64,000 nucleotides of DNA from positions 4,975,564 to 5,039,563 of the forward strand of contig SSBO01000012.1 in NCBI GenBank assembly GCA_005281725.1, given 5' to 3'. The notes under the pieces are model-generated. The model was not told where the DNA came from. It was given only the letters and a program-made list of their open reading frames with translations, and made no database searches. Positions 34,212 through 48,500 of this stretch are shown in pieces. Source of the DNA: Wuchereria bancrofti. Lineage: Eukaryota > Nematoda > Chromadorea > Rhabditida > Onchocercidae. The stretch's first letter is position 1. Each line of letters begins with the position of its first letter. The position numbers and the translations under genes are program-made.

Positions 34212-36860
34212 ATGAATGAAGAAGCTTTGAAAGAGGACGATTGGCGTTATAAATATCGTTCAGCTTTCACTTACGCTCCGTATAATGATCTCGACAAAAT
34301 GGGATACAAGGCTCCGAAACGTTATCCAACTCAGGTTTGTTGTTATGGTTATTGAATTTTATTCATTCATTGTTACTCATTTTCTTCGAAATGAAATCGC
34401 AGCCGTCGGAGATTCCTTTGAATTTGTGATATATTTGCCACTTATGAAGATACGGTGTTCTGGTTTTCGGAAACATCGAGAGTCAAGAAATCTGCGCCAT
34501 TAAATTTCCAAAAATCTTGGAATGTTGTTAGATTCAAGGTAGTTTACAAAGATGAAATAATTCGTTTCAGTTGCTGTTTATAGATTGGTCCACGATACTG
34601 CCGGTATTCCTACTCTGTTACTGGGACAGAAGTTATGGAAAGAATGACACCTACTGCACATACCGCTGCCGTGGAAAGTATTTTTGTTGTATTGGCATTT
34701 CTGCTGTTTCTAATAACGCTTCCTTTTTCCCTTGTTTTTTCTCTGAAGGTTGTTTCTTAAACCCTTTGTTATATTATGATAATATGTATGCTAGTCTCAT
34801 TCTAATGCCTGTTTGTGACGTGTTTGAATCCCTAATTTCAACACTGTAATTGTTAATTAAGGCTAGTTCGACTCGTTTCAGTTTAAATAGTCCGATGGGT
34901 TTTGGTTTCTGAAGAAACCGCTGAAAATGCCGAAAGGGTAGTATACTTTATTTTTCAATTTAGTAAATTTCAGTTTGTGGGTGATTTTGAACAACTTGTT
35001 ATACTCCGGCTTGGTCGAGCACAAAAAATACGTGGGCCGGGTGCAACTGTAGTGCTACCATGTATAGATACGTGCACAAAAGTGGATCTTCGTGTGAATG
35101 CATTTAATGTACCGCCTATGCAAATAATAACTTTTGATCGGGGTTTAGTGGAGCTTGGAGCTACTGTTTTCTCGCAAGTAAAAGTTGATCTGCTTATCTT
35201 GAATCACTTTACTTTCAAGACGAAGTAGTGAAAATTGGCGGATATATCATAACTGATTGTCAGAAGTCTGCTTTGTGGATGAATCATGTGGGTGGTTCCT
35301 TCAGTAGCACTTTGCGTCTGAAGGCACATTTTCATCTATTGTGCAATTGCTTCTCTTGACTAAATCTGAACAGACGAAGTTATTGGGTGGCATATCTTCT
35401 GATATTGCTTGAAATTTTCAGGACTTGTTCTCAGTAATTCTCTACTGTTATCACCACTGTACTTGATAGAGGAAATTCTCGTTATTAGCTTTTGTCAAAC
35501 TGTTTAGGTGAAAGACGCCCTGGCAGCAGTTTGTGCAGTGCAGGAACGAAATCGATCAACCCGTGTCTTATCTGTTGCGACGCTGCATCGTTTGGTTTGT
35601 AAACGACGAGTTAATGATGTCACATCGAGCTTGGGTCGTAGACAATTATGCGAGAACCTTCAGGTCCTTAAATGTTTAAAAATATTCTCAGTCATCCTTG
35701 GCATAATGACAAGATGATTGCAAGGGAATAAGCTTTCAAAACCGAATTTTTAAAGACAAACTGATTAATTGCCGTATGACATCTTATAATTTCCCCTCCG
35801 GATTCATAATTAGATTAAAAAAAAACTATTTTAAATGAAAGTTATGGGACAAACCATTTAGAAATTTTGGTAATGCGTTTTGAAATAACTCTAACAGTTC
35901 AATCGGCCGTTTGCATGTGCCAATTATAACGATTTTATGCAGGTTGAACTTGGCGTGCTCACGACCGCCTGGGGTGTTGAAATCACTAAAGTAGAATTAT
36001 CGGACGTTAAAGTGATTAAAAAAGGCGAGAACATGGCTTTAGCTACATTCAATAAAGTATGTTGATTATGTGTTGGCATTATCATTTACATTAGCTACAA
36101 TCATAATTTTGCAACTTTGGTTTAAACTCTTGAAATACTTGCCTTTTCTTTTTACAAAAATGTTGAGAATCAAACTTTTATGATGCAACCATTAACTTTG
36201 AACGATAAACTAAAACTCCAAAACTTGATGATTATGCTAATTCTGCAAGGTCCGTACAAACAAGTAACAAGTTTGCGTCATTTGGGAGGCAGGCAAGTAG
36301 TTTGAACCTTTGAATTCTAGGTGTTGAAATCGGAACTAGGTTCTCGAATCATTGAAACGGTGAAAGGAGCAGCAGAGGAATTTGTTGTACAACAAGAGCA
36401 AAAACGACAACCAGATCATCAACAGCAAATCGGAAATGATACAGAAAAGGACAAAACTGATTTATTTGGAGCAGTGTTATGCGAAGAGAACGAATTAAAA
36501 TACGTTTTGAATGATTCATTGGAAAACTTGGATATTGACCGTTTGCTCTGTTCTTTAACAATGGTTATCGATAAGCAGTTGGTCGCCTCCGTAGGATATA
36601 TCTTCCAAGTGAACTGTATTGGTTTTGGTGACTTTTATGTGGATTTAAAAAACGGCTCTGGAAAGTGTTGCAAAGGTATCAGTTCGACAGCTGATGTTGC
36701 TTTGTGCTTGAATCGTGAGCTGCTGTTTAGAATTTTAAAAAAAGAAGTAAGTCCAATGCAGGCTTATTTGAATGGTTCCTTACGAATACTGGGCTCAGTG
36801 AAAGCAGCTGTTAGGCTAACCTTACTATCGGATCGTTTTAACTGTTTGCTGTCACTATGA
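34212..36860 (+). CDS. unc-24: UNC-24, stomatin-SCP2 fusion protein (STOML1 type)
   Basis: Membrane-associated stomatin-like protein; C. elegans UNC-24 binds MEC-2 and affects touch-channel and volatile-anaesthetic phenotypes. Exons 34212-34334, 34584-34748, 34974-35177, 35508-35663, 35943-36056 and 36321-36860, all phase 0, give 433 aa. Order: cytoplasmic N-terminus with tyrosine-rich KYRSAFTYAPYN; one hydrophobic hairpin at about 74-95; stomatin/PHB domain at about 97-254 (LVILRLGRAQKIRGPG, VLPCIDTCTKVDLR); a charged Q/K/D linker; and an SCP2 lipid-transfer domain at about 320-430 (GFGDFYVDLKNG, MQAYLNGSLRILGS). The stomatin-plus-SCP2 combination is specific to STOML1/UNC-24. The start is the first ATG in the exon; an upstream exon is possible. 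The next gene on the strand is arf-3. Confidence 0.92.
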
Positions 36861-37875
36861 AAAATTGTCTATCTGGCCTGTTGAAGGATTTTTCATTTAA
36901 AATGTTACTGCTGTAAATCTCCAAATTTTAGAGTTCTTGCTACGGTTCAAGCGCTTATGTTATTTAATGTCTTGAATGAATAGATCCCTTTTCCTGTATT
37001 TCGAGCAATGAGCTGCTTATTTTGAAAACTTTATTTGATGTATGAAGTGATATTTGGAGATTAAGATAAATTCTGGTCTAATTTCTTTCTAAATAATGTA
37101 TCCTATCGTCTGCTTTACTTAAAGATTGTCATCGCTATTTCTGTGTGTCTATGTGAGTAATTAAACGTACTACTTGAAGTGGATTAAGTCTAACTGGATT
37201 TATTACATGACAGTGAATGTTTAAGAAACGTGGTCAGCAACACTAAGCGAATTTCCCGTGCTATACTGCCAAGTAACAGGAATGTGATCATACGTTGTGT
37301 ATAACTACTTCACTCTAAAATCACCTGCCACAGTATGCTTTCTTTAAGTATTATTGTGGCTGTGATATTTAAAAAAGTGGCTAAACTTACCCAAGTTCTA
37401 AGGCAGAAGTTTTAGATTTTAGATTACATATGGTGAGGTCCAGGGGTTTTCTCTACGCAAGCTTAGATTTAAACTGCTTAGGTCCGATTTCGTCATTTAT
37501 TTCGCTTCCGTTCATACCAGAATCGATTTTTTCGACTATCCGAATGGATAATTATTCAGTGAACCATGAATCCGAAGGTTTCGACAAGCCCACCATTTCA
37601 GAGATTGCCAGTTCGATTTCAAAACAACGTTTCTGTTTTGTCTATGATTAACTTATGTCATCTCCCCTTGGAATTTACTGCACTGTTTAGTTTAATTACT
37701 CAGTGTTTGCGCAATTTCATTCCCAAAATTCTTTATGAAAGGTCTGTTTAGTTTTATCGTCTGAAACAGTCATGTCCTCTTGGAAATCCTAATTTTGTTC
37801 AACAGTGAAATTTGACGACACAACTAAATGTTGTCCTCTATAATATGTTTCGCCTTCGCTGGAAACACATACACA

Positions 37876-37906
37876 ACGTACGCACGCACACACGCACGCG
37901 CGCACG
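37876..37906. repeat. Alternating purine-pyrimidine (CA/CG) tract
   Basis: About 31 bases of strict purine-pyrimidine alternation rich in CGCACG units, standing out in an AT-rich background. Such tracts favour left-handed Z-DNA. It sits about 1.1 kb upstream of the arf-3 start. Confidence 0.5.
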
Positions 37907-38671
37907 GAAATGTCTAGTGTTGGGCAGGAAAGAGCAGTCATGACAACCGTGATCTGAGCAGTTTCATTAAGGCTATTTGTGTCACGATCGACGTGGGGCT
38001 TCGTCATGTATTGTATTTGGAGGAATTACGTTGATAGGTCATGAGGGGGAGTGGCAAGTGTTGCTTGATTGAATGACCAGTTGGCTGTTGGGTAGGGAGG
38101 GCTTTTATTTTTGGCCTTCTACGTAAATGGGGTTGTGAGAACTTTCTAGTGCTTGTCGTTGAACTTTTGCAGAGCGTTCAGTTAGGGTCATATCTAACAG
38201 TGAATCGCGTTGTCTGCAGGAAATATAATGTGGCGTGTGATATCTTAGAACTTAAGAAATTAACAGTTTTGCTTCATAAAAATGAAATGGACTTTGTTTG
38301 TTAAAAAAACTACCTTCCCAACTTCCCAATGAGGCTAACAATGCAGAGTATAATGGTTGGTCGCCTTATCTCCTCCTCGCGATTTATTTGGTTGACAGTT
38401 AGAGCACTGAAGAAGATTTGTAAGAAGCGGAAGGGGACAGATCGTCTAGAAATATCTTCCTGCTCTTGTTGATGAACTGGAAGTATTTGTTTACAAAGGG
38501 GAATTTAATCAGTTTGTTATTTATTGATAGCAGTCATATTTATAATTATGGCTGTCATGTACCCAAACCTATTGTCGTACAATCTGAATAGTGGGGTGTA
38601 CATTGTGGTTTTGAAACTCTAGACTAAGTCGTTCTCCAAGCGATATCCATACCACTGATAAAAGGTCGTTC

Positions 38672-38700
38672 CGTGTTGCAGGGCTTGATCTTTGTTGTCG
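38672..38700 (+). pseudogene. Fragment copied from arf-3 exon 3 with its acceptor
   Basis: Matches 40183-40211 over 29 bases with one mismatch, spanning the last ten intron bases, the AG and the first codons of exon 3 (encoding GLIFVV). It then diverges and soon reaches a stop. It lies 320 bp upstream of the arf-3 ATG. It looks like a partial duplication or gene-conversion relic rather than a used exon. Confidence 0.6.
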
Positions 38701-38998
38701 TATTTTGAATTGGATTCTTTTTCTGTTCTTGCAGTTATCGAAATATTAGAATATATAAAACCTCTTGACGAATGATTTATACTCCTACTATATTTTTATT
38801 GATAACAAAATGATTTTCTGTGATTTTTAAACTTAACTCAGTACGCAATTTGAAACATGAAGTCTTTTCAACCAAAAGACTTTTACATTTGTTTTGTGTA
38901 AAGCTGTCAATATTAATTCGTTTAAATAGAACGTTCAGCGCTCCATTGTTTCACAATACGATCGAGGAATTTGTGAAGTTATTGCAGACAATATTTGA

Positions 38999-41136
<2,138 letters not shown>

Positions 41137-44100
41137 TTCCGTAGCCTTCCTTTACAGTGCTCTTTTCGATGTTACTAACGCGTTATTTTCAATTACTCTT
41201 ATGATTATCACTGCAGTCATTATCACAATTATTTGTGTTATGACTGAGGGAATAAATAATGGATATGTTCTATTGTTTTTCCCATAGTAAAAATTGTTTT
41301 CATCTTTATTTTGTTTCATTCCTTTTGTTAAATTTAAATTGGCGTGCAGAATATGTGCTTATCTGACAAAAGTGCTCCTATTTTTCGGACGTTAGCAACG
41401 CTTATGTTTGCTTTTCTCACTTTATCACTTCCTTTCTTTCGTAGAAGGTGAGAAACGTTTCAGTATAAAAAATCCTCCACCTTATGGTATGAGAGTTATC
41501 GCAACATTACAGTGTATTATTAATTTCATTAGTTTAAACTGATGCCAACAATATTTCCTTTCACACTGCTGATTTTTGTTGGCGGTGCTTTCCTATAGCT
41601 GTTTTGATTTCAATAAATCACTAATTCAATTTTTTTTTCTTGACATCGAGTTCTTGCATTTCCTGGGAACACTTTTTCATGGTCCTGAATAAATTTATTG
41701 CTGGATTCTTATTATTTTACGATATTTCATTGCGTTTCATATTAATGGTAGGAATTTTCTAATGTTTGCCACTTCAGGATACGAAGTTTTCTTCAAATAT
41801 TTTGTTCGTTATCTTCATGTTAAAACCTGGGGTGTCTTTAATTGTTACAAAGCTATGGCATCCCTCTCGAGGTAGTATGTGGTTTTATGTGCATTATGTA
41901 CGTAACTGGTCAATAAATCCAGAATGTGAACGAGTACAAAGAACTATGGTTGTTATGAAGTGGACAAGTTTTTATAGAATTTATTGGAAAAGCAACTGTG
42001 AACTTTTGAACCACTATTTGTAAACGAAATAAACTCGAAACAGTTTCACTGTTTCGAGTTCCTTATGTTTACTTTCGTGAATTCCTAAATTCCCATTCGG
42101 ACGTTTTTTCTTCCAAAGACATTATAATCATCTGTCAGTAAAAGAGATATTTGTTGTAAAATAAAACTTTGCTGTGGAGATATTGTCTCGAAGTTCAATT
42201 TAAAAATTAGAAAATATTCATTTTCTTTTAAAGAAATTGAAAATGGTCATATTGTATTATAATGTTGTATTATATAAATTGTGAAGGTGAAGAAATCTGT
42301 AATTAGTTATAGGAAGGAGAAAAAGGAAAATCTTCCCTTTTTTTAAAGACTCTTGACAATCATAATAATACATAGCAGTGATTGCATTGGAAATAACTAC
42401 GAAACATTAGTGTTGCATAAAATACGAAGTAGTAATTTCTCTTCTGTGCATATTTGAAACCTTCCGGCAAAGTCCGATCTTTGTTGTGCGCTGTATATTA
42501 ACAAAACAAAAAGAGAACACAGGCAACTCCAAACGTGCCATCAAACCGATGAATGCGACAGCATAAAATTTGTTTTTACGAAATTATTCTTTTTTTTCTT
42601 TTTGTTTGAATAATAATAGAACACAGGTTGAAGCTACTACGTACCATGACCAAATTCAAGATAAAGGATAATGTTGGGATGGGTGAGTTTTTTGCATATT
42701 GTGAAGTATTCATGATATACTAAAAGACTACGTTTTGAAAGAAGTACAAGTATTTTTGTTAATGTTTTGGTTTTTTTTTTTTTTTTTTGATGGGTTATAT
42801 TTCAACTACTTGGCTCTGGAGGTTTCAGTCCCTAATACGTGAAGCTTGTGGTGCCCTGAGAAGCATAGATCTTAAATGTAACAATTTCGTTGATGTACTA
42901 ATAGTTTATACACTTTTAGTTGTACTACTTTTATTTAGATTTCAAGGTTGTTTTATTCAGAAATATGTTTCATAGGAATGGTATTTCTGCGTAATAATAA
43001 GGTTTTAAGTAATAATCATCTCACTAAGCAAAAACTGGTCATTATCAGTATTAAAACCCGACACAAAAGACCGACTTAGGGTAATATACCAACTTTAATT
43101 TTTTCATTATTCGAAAAAACGAAAGATCGCGGTGTATATATTTATCGCCAAACAAAGATGACTGTAATGTATGCTATAACCAAAAGACGGTGTATTTCTG
43201 AAACAGTGCAGAAGCTGATGACAGAAACATAATATCCATCATGCGGTGGAAAACAAAATATACATGCCACACATACTTCAGTATCCCATCCTGTAATTAT
43301 AAGGTGCCTTACATCGGACAGGTGTGTATACACTTTTCCGTCTTCCTCACAAATTTGTTTTCAAGGAAGATCTTTGACCACGAAATATTCGATCCCAAAT
43401 AAGTACGAATATGCATTATCAAACTATGCTTTCTCTACCCTTTTAGGAAAGAAATGCGAAATGGCATCAGCAGACTTTGTTCAGCAGCAAGTTTTAGAAA
43501 AAATTTGAACAGCAGAACGAAGTACTAGAGGCTTTCATTTTCTTCCTTCCCTTGTTTCACCACCAGATATACTTCACTCCCCTTCTACACTTATTCTAGT
43601 ATTTCGTTTTACTTCCTTCCGCTTCTTCACTTCTTGTCGCGACATCTTATCAATCGACAAACTCCATGTTCTGCAATATAACCTCGCTGCTTCGTTCAGA
43701 TTGCGTAGTCCACTCAGTAAGAAATGGACAACAAAGCAGTAGATACACGCTGCGCACTGCTTATTTCTACTTCTTTGTATTTTCAACAAATTTCAGCCGA
43801 ACTTATCATCCTGTCTTACACCTGGCCAATTGATAAATTCTAATTTAATTTATGCTTAATAATTTATATAAATAAAAATCTTTAAAAGGAAAACACGCCA
43901 CAATTATCTTAAAGCCCACTAAACAATGCTTGACAAACACTTTCTGCAACGAAATCAGGCAGTGTTTATTCACCGACCATGAGGAAGTTAGCTTGGATAA
44001 TAATGCCCAGTTGCATTTACACAGATTTATATATCCTTGAATCACTGTACCAGCAAGGAACGTTTGTGCATACATTGAATTTGCGTAGACAAATTATACA

Positions 44101-44611
44101 TATGATCCATCTGCACAAATCCAATTCGATTCTTTATTCTATCCTCTGTCCACATCAGTAATATGTATAAAACTTGTGACAGCGACAGCTGGGACTTATC
44201 ACCCATCTAAAGCTTTATAAGGGAAAACCATTATTTAAGCTCTTCCTAATTCAAAAACCTATCTCGATGAAAGTTATCGTTAACATATAATTCCAGACAT
44301 GTAGATATAGCCAAATTGTGGACAAGGAACGGATTTCCAATTTGTATTCAATGAAAGTGAGACTCCACCCTCGGGAAATTACACTGAGAGGTGGGAGATA
44401 AAAATGTTTGTAAGCAAACCAAATCATCCCACCCCATGCATTAAAATTTAATCATGGTATCTACTGCAAACAATGATTGTTCCAATTAAGCACACTTCAG
44501 TGCTTTACCCGCCCATACATCACCACCAGCAAAAACGACTGGACGTCTTAAACTCAAATTCAAAACCACTCTCTAAGCGATAGCACTACTACATTACTCG
44601 TGCTGCTTCAG
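41137..44611. other. Intergenic, arf-3 to the Ly6-like gene
   Basis: 3.5 kb with no exon chain recognised on either strand. It contains the arf-3 3' UTR and a perfect 13-bp hairpin at 42032-42060. A signal-peptide exon for the gene at 44612 is expected somewhere here but I could not find one with the right phase. Confidence 0.45.
42032..42060. repeat. Perfect 13-bp hairpin with 3-base loop
   Basis: AACTCGAAACAGT, loop TTC, then its exact complement ACTGTTTCGAGTT. It lies in the arf-3 3' flank, about 900 bp past the stop. It could fold in RNA or extrude as a cruciform; too short for a typical microRNA precursor. Confidence 0.6.
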
Positions 44612-45061
44612 ACAGTGACCTGCTCCGCCCTTACCTGCATGACATGTGCAACTAGCAACAACACTCACCAAAATACTATTCAACTTGATAAATTCCGCGT
44701 TACCGCACAATTACCACGTCCGATTTGTCTCATGGAACCAATACAATGTAACCAGGATCAAGATGTATGCGTAACAATAATGATGAATATCAGAGGTAAT
44801 GGCTTTTACTGGATTGGTGCTGGATGTGATCGACAGGAATATTTTCAACATACTGCATGTAAAAATGTTCCAACTTCGACACGTAACGTTCAACTGGGTA
44901 TAATACAAGAACGTCATGTACTGCAACGCGTATGTGTATGCGCTTTCGACAGATGTAATACAGCGACAAGAACACACTTACTACGAATTGATAAACCGTC
45001 ATACATTGATATTCTAATCTGCTTACTTATCATTTTTTACATTTACAACAATATCAACTAA
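44612..45061 (+). CDS. Ly6/uPAR-like three-finger protein, GPI-anchored (main exon)
   Basis: The exon begins after TGCTTCAG and runs 149 codons to TAA. Cysteine spacing fits a three-finger Ly6-type fold: CSALTCMTC at the start, paired cysteines in the middle with WIGAGCDR, and VCVCAFDRCN at the end, the CN motif that closes such domains. The last about 17 residues (DILICLLIIFYIY) form a hydrophobic tail typical of GPI-anchor signals. It is therefore probably a cell-surface protein. No ATG precedes the domain in this exon and no signal peptide is seen, so a first exon in phase 0 must lie upstream. I do not recognise the exact orthologue; nematodes have many such genes. Confidence 0.7.
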   Translation, partial: TVTCSALTCMTCATSNNTHQNTIQLDKFRVTAQLPRPICLMEPIQCNQDQDVCVTIMMNIRGNGFYWIGAGCDRQEYFQHTACKNVPTSTRNVQLGIIQERHVLQRVCVCAFDRCNTATRTHLLRIDKPSYIDILICLLIIFYIYNNIN

Positions 45062-45530
45062 ACAGAACTATATTTCAGATTACTGAGACAGATACAGAAC
45101 GTCATGTACGTGGAACTATTTCTTACACAGAATGTTAAAGATCGTTTTCAACCATAAATATTTTGACCCCTTTATAGAGCTGACACAAATTAACTACCTT
45201 AGCTTATACCAAAAAAAAGTGTGAAATAATTAGATGACGCAATAGTTATGAGGAATGTATCTTCCCAGAAATTCTGTGCAACGAGTATAATATGTAATAT
45301 AATTAGCGACAAATGAAGGATTCGTGTTGAATCGTTAGTGATCGATTTCCACATGGACTACACAAGCTTCAGTGACCAGAGTGCCAAAAAATCCTTGACT
45401 TTCGGTTCGTGGTGTCTTTCATTCTGATTAATCCGGATATTTGGCTACTGGATATCACGGACATCTCGGCGGATATCATCCGTCCAATGAGGGTTATATT
45501 TCAGCATTAGAAACACAAACGAGATGTACC
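45062..45530. other. Short convergent intergenic region
   Basis: About 470 bases between the Ly6-like stop codon and the smg-3 stop codon on the other strand. It holds both 3' ends. Nothing else is seen. Confidence 0.5.
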
Positions 45531-48500
45531 TTATTCTGATAAAGACTCATCATCATCCATCATCATTCGTTCATTCATACTCAGCGTTATGTGTTTATGA
45601 ACGGTCAGTTCTTTACGTTCTTTCTCCCGCTGTGCATTCCATGTTTCCGTCAAAAAACTCGGTGCATCCATTGCTATCGCCTTCAGCACCTGAGCAGTTA
45701 CACTTCCTTACATCTCAACTCAGCTTCAAATAATTGGGAAACAAGAAAGAAGGACGAGTGATCAAAAACTCTAATGACAAAAAGAAAAAAATCCAAGTTA
45801 CTGTTTTATTTCCTTTTCCTCGCGTTAAAATCGCCATTCTCGTTTCCGTTCCCGGCTTTAATGCATCATCAGACTTAGTACTACTAGCGCTTGCATCTGA
45901 AATACTACAAATGTTAATCCAACGATGTTATTCGCGCATAAAACTATAAGAACATATTAAAATTTCACAATGTAGTTCCAAACTCACACACAGAAAGGCA
46001 TCCTGTAGTGTTACTTTAAGCTATACAATATGAAAGTTATCAAAATATTATAATCAATAAAAAACATACCAAATGCAATGCTTCTATGAAATTTTTGACG
46101 TGCAGATGTCGGTACCACTATTTCCGAAACTGGAACACTTACGGCATTTGCCCTACTCTGCAAAACTGTTATTCAGTTTGGCTTTGACAAATCTTGAAGT
46201 GAAATGAAGTGTTCTCGTTCAAAGTTCCAAACTACAACATTCCCTGCACAAATGAATCAGTAAAATGAATAAAAGCTCTCATCAATGTCGATAAAAAAGC
46301 TAGTTTGCATCACATATGTCATTTTAAAAGTGAGTTGGTGGGTATGTTGTCCCCCAAATGATAAAATACCGCTTCAGTGAATTAGACTACATGAAATGAC
46401 CCAAATTGTATTCCAGACAAGCTGAAACTAATTTTCCCTTTGTGTTTTTACAAAATACAACAATCACTAAAACAAAAGAGGACACCATTCACGACAAACG
46501 TGTGAAAATAATTTTGAGATGGGATCATATAAATATTCAGTTTTCATAATATAAAGTTACTTTCTACTTCAATCCATATCTTTCTTCCATTTCCCATTAT
46601 ATCATTAAGAACGACTTGTATTAATGCATCGCTTTTCACAATAACAAATCGCAGTTTGCATTATTCTAAATGCTAATAGTGTCAAGCATTTCATAAAATA
46701 AGATCACTACTTCAGGTATTCAGTGATTAACAAAAATCCACTTATTTTAGAATCTTTCTACGTGTTTTGCTGTCGCTCCGAAATGTAAACCAAAAAACTC
46801 TATGAGGGATAAAATGTAAGAAATGAGAATATGAAAAGCGACAAAATGAGTAAATATAGCTTGCCTGCATTGTTTCTGCAATTATTTGCTCAAGTTGACG
46901 TACAAACAGTTCGTCTTCGGGTAGCATAACACGGTTTGTATGCACACGAACACTTTCATTTTCATCATAAATTGATACAACAATCTCTTCACTGCAAATG
47001 CATAAATTGTGAAAAACCTTCCTTGAATGAAACATAATTTTTTAGCACTGAATAACTTCGTACAAGAAACTTCATTTGGAATAATTTTCAACAAGGGGAA
47101 GGGACAGATTAAGCTTGTTAATGATACCGATTTATTAAGAATGATTCTTGCTTCAAATAATCTTTCATAGGCTTTATGAATAAATTTAATTTGAATTACT
47201 AAAAACAATTCGTCCATGCAATAAGATATGAAAATGATCAATAAGTTGTTTAGATTGTCAGCAGATTCTTTACTCATTTCCAGTTAGGTTATTTAAAGAC
47301 TAAACCATTAGTACCTCAAGTCGTCCAAATGTTAGAAAACAGTGACTTTAATTAAATCCTCATGGTGCAGTATAATGGGAATTATATGTTTTGTTCTTTC
47401 TCATTAAGTTACTTCATTGAGAGCGTTTGAGTCACACTTGTGGACTACCTTACGACCACATAAATCACTTCAGTATTATATAAATCCTTTTAAATCATTT
47501 CGAAATTTCTAATTGTCCCTACTCATAATTTAGCAAAATAAAATCACTTCGATCCTCAGGCAATAAATAATACCATCTTTCGACTCTTCCTACTTTTTCT
47601 CTGGCATCTTCCACTTCCTTCTCCATCATCGCAGCACATCCGATAGTTTTTTTTTCTAACCATCTTTCTTGCATATATATTATTATGAAGAATTCAGATT
47701 ATGGTTTGAAAACCATAAATTTCAAAATTTCGGAAAATTTGTTTGAAAAACAGATCTAATGAACCGACAACAACAGACATTAATGTATAGATGATTATGA
47801 ATTGGTGCATTGGCCTAGATTTCGATTCTCAAATGCTATTATCCATCACACTCAGTGCACAGAATTGACAATTTTGATATCCAAATTCTTGGAGTCTAAA
47901 ATGTAATCATCAAGGAGAATTCTCAATAAAGTCCAGAATAAAGTCCTTTAGTAGCAATTATCTCAAATTCTTGGTTCTTGCAACTCAGTCTGTTTATAAG
48001 AGATGTAATGCACTGACTGAACACTTTATTTTTTGTGTGATCGAAATGCATTCACCGTTATTAAAATATCTACTTAAGTTCTTTAAGATATGAGAAAACG
48101 GTTACTAAATATCGAAGTACATCTCATAAGCTTCTAGCAAGCTAAAACAACAATGCATATTAGGCAATAAGCGTAAGTGGTGCTTTAGGTAACTAGCGTA
48201 ACTTAACACAATTTAATTAGACTGGAACATTTTTTTTTGTGACACATATTGTTTCACAAAGATGTCATATGAAAAGTACCCTCCTGTTCTACTGAATAAT
48301 CGTAAATGATGAAAAACAGCTATGAGAATTTGAATTCAAGAAATTCATTATCAACTTCATTACTATCAGTTCCAAGACTTGAACACTGGCATTACATCTA
48401 CTAAAATCTTTGCTACAAACCTGCTACTGATATTGTCGTCTCTGCTAACTTCAGCGGCACAGTCTATCTTTCGTGGTTCTTCTTCCTCTTCGTCCACTAC

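Noticed and set aside
44711..45002. Minus-strand open frames opposite the Ly6-like exon
   Set aside because: They are antisense shadows of the Ly6-like coding frame, which has the conserved cysteine pattern.
46742..46864. Extension of the smg-3 frame past 46865 to a stop at 46742 as the C-terminus
   Set aside because: The extension is Phe/Tyr-rich intron-like sequence, and the true UPF2 C-terminal domain is found in phase in three further exons down to 45531.
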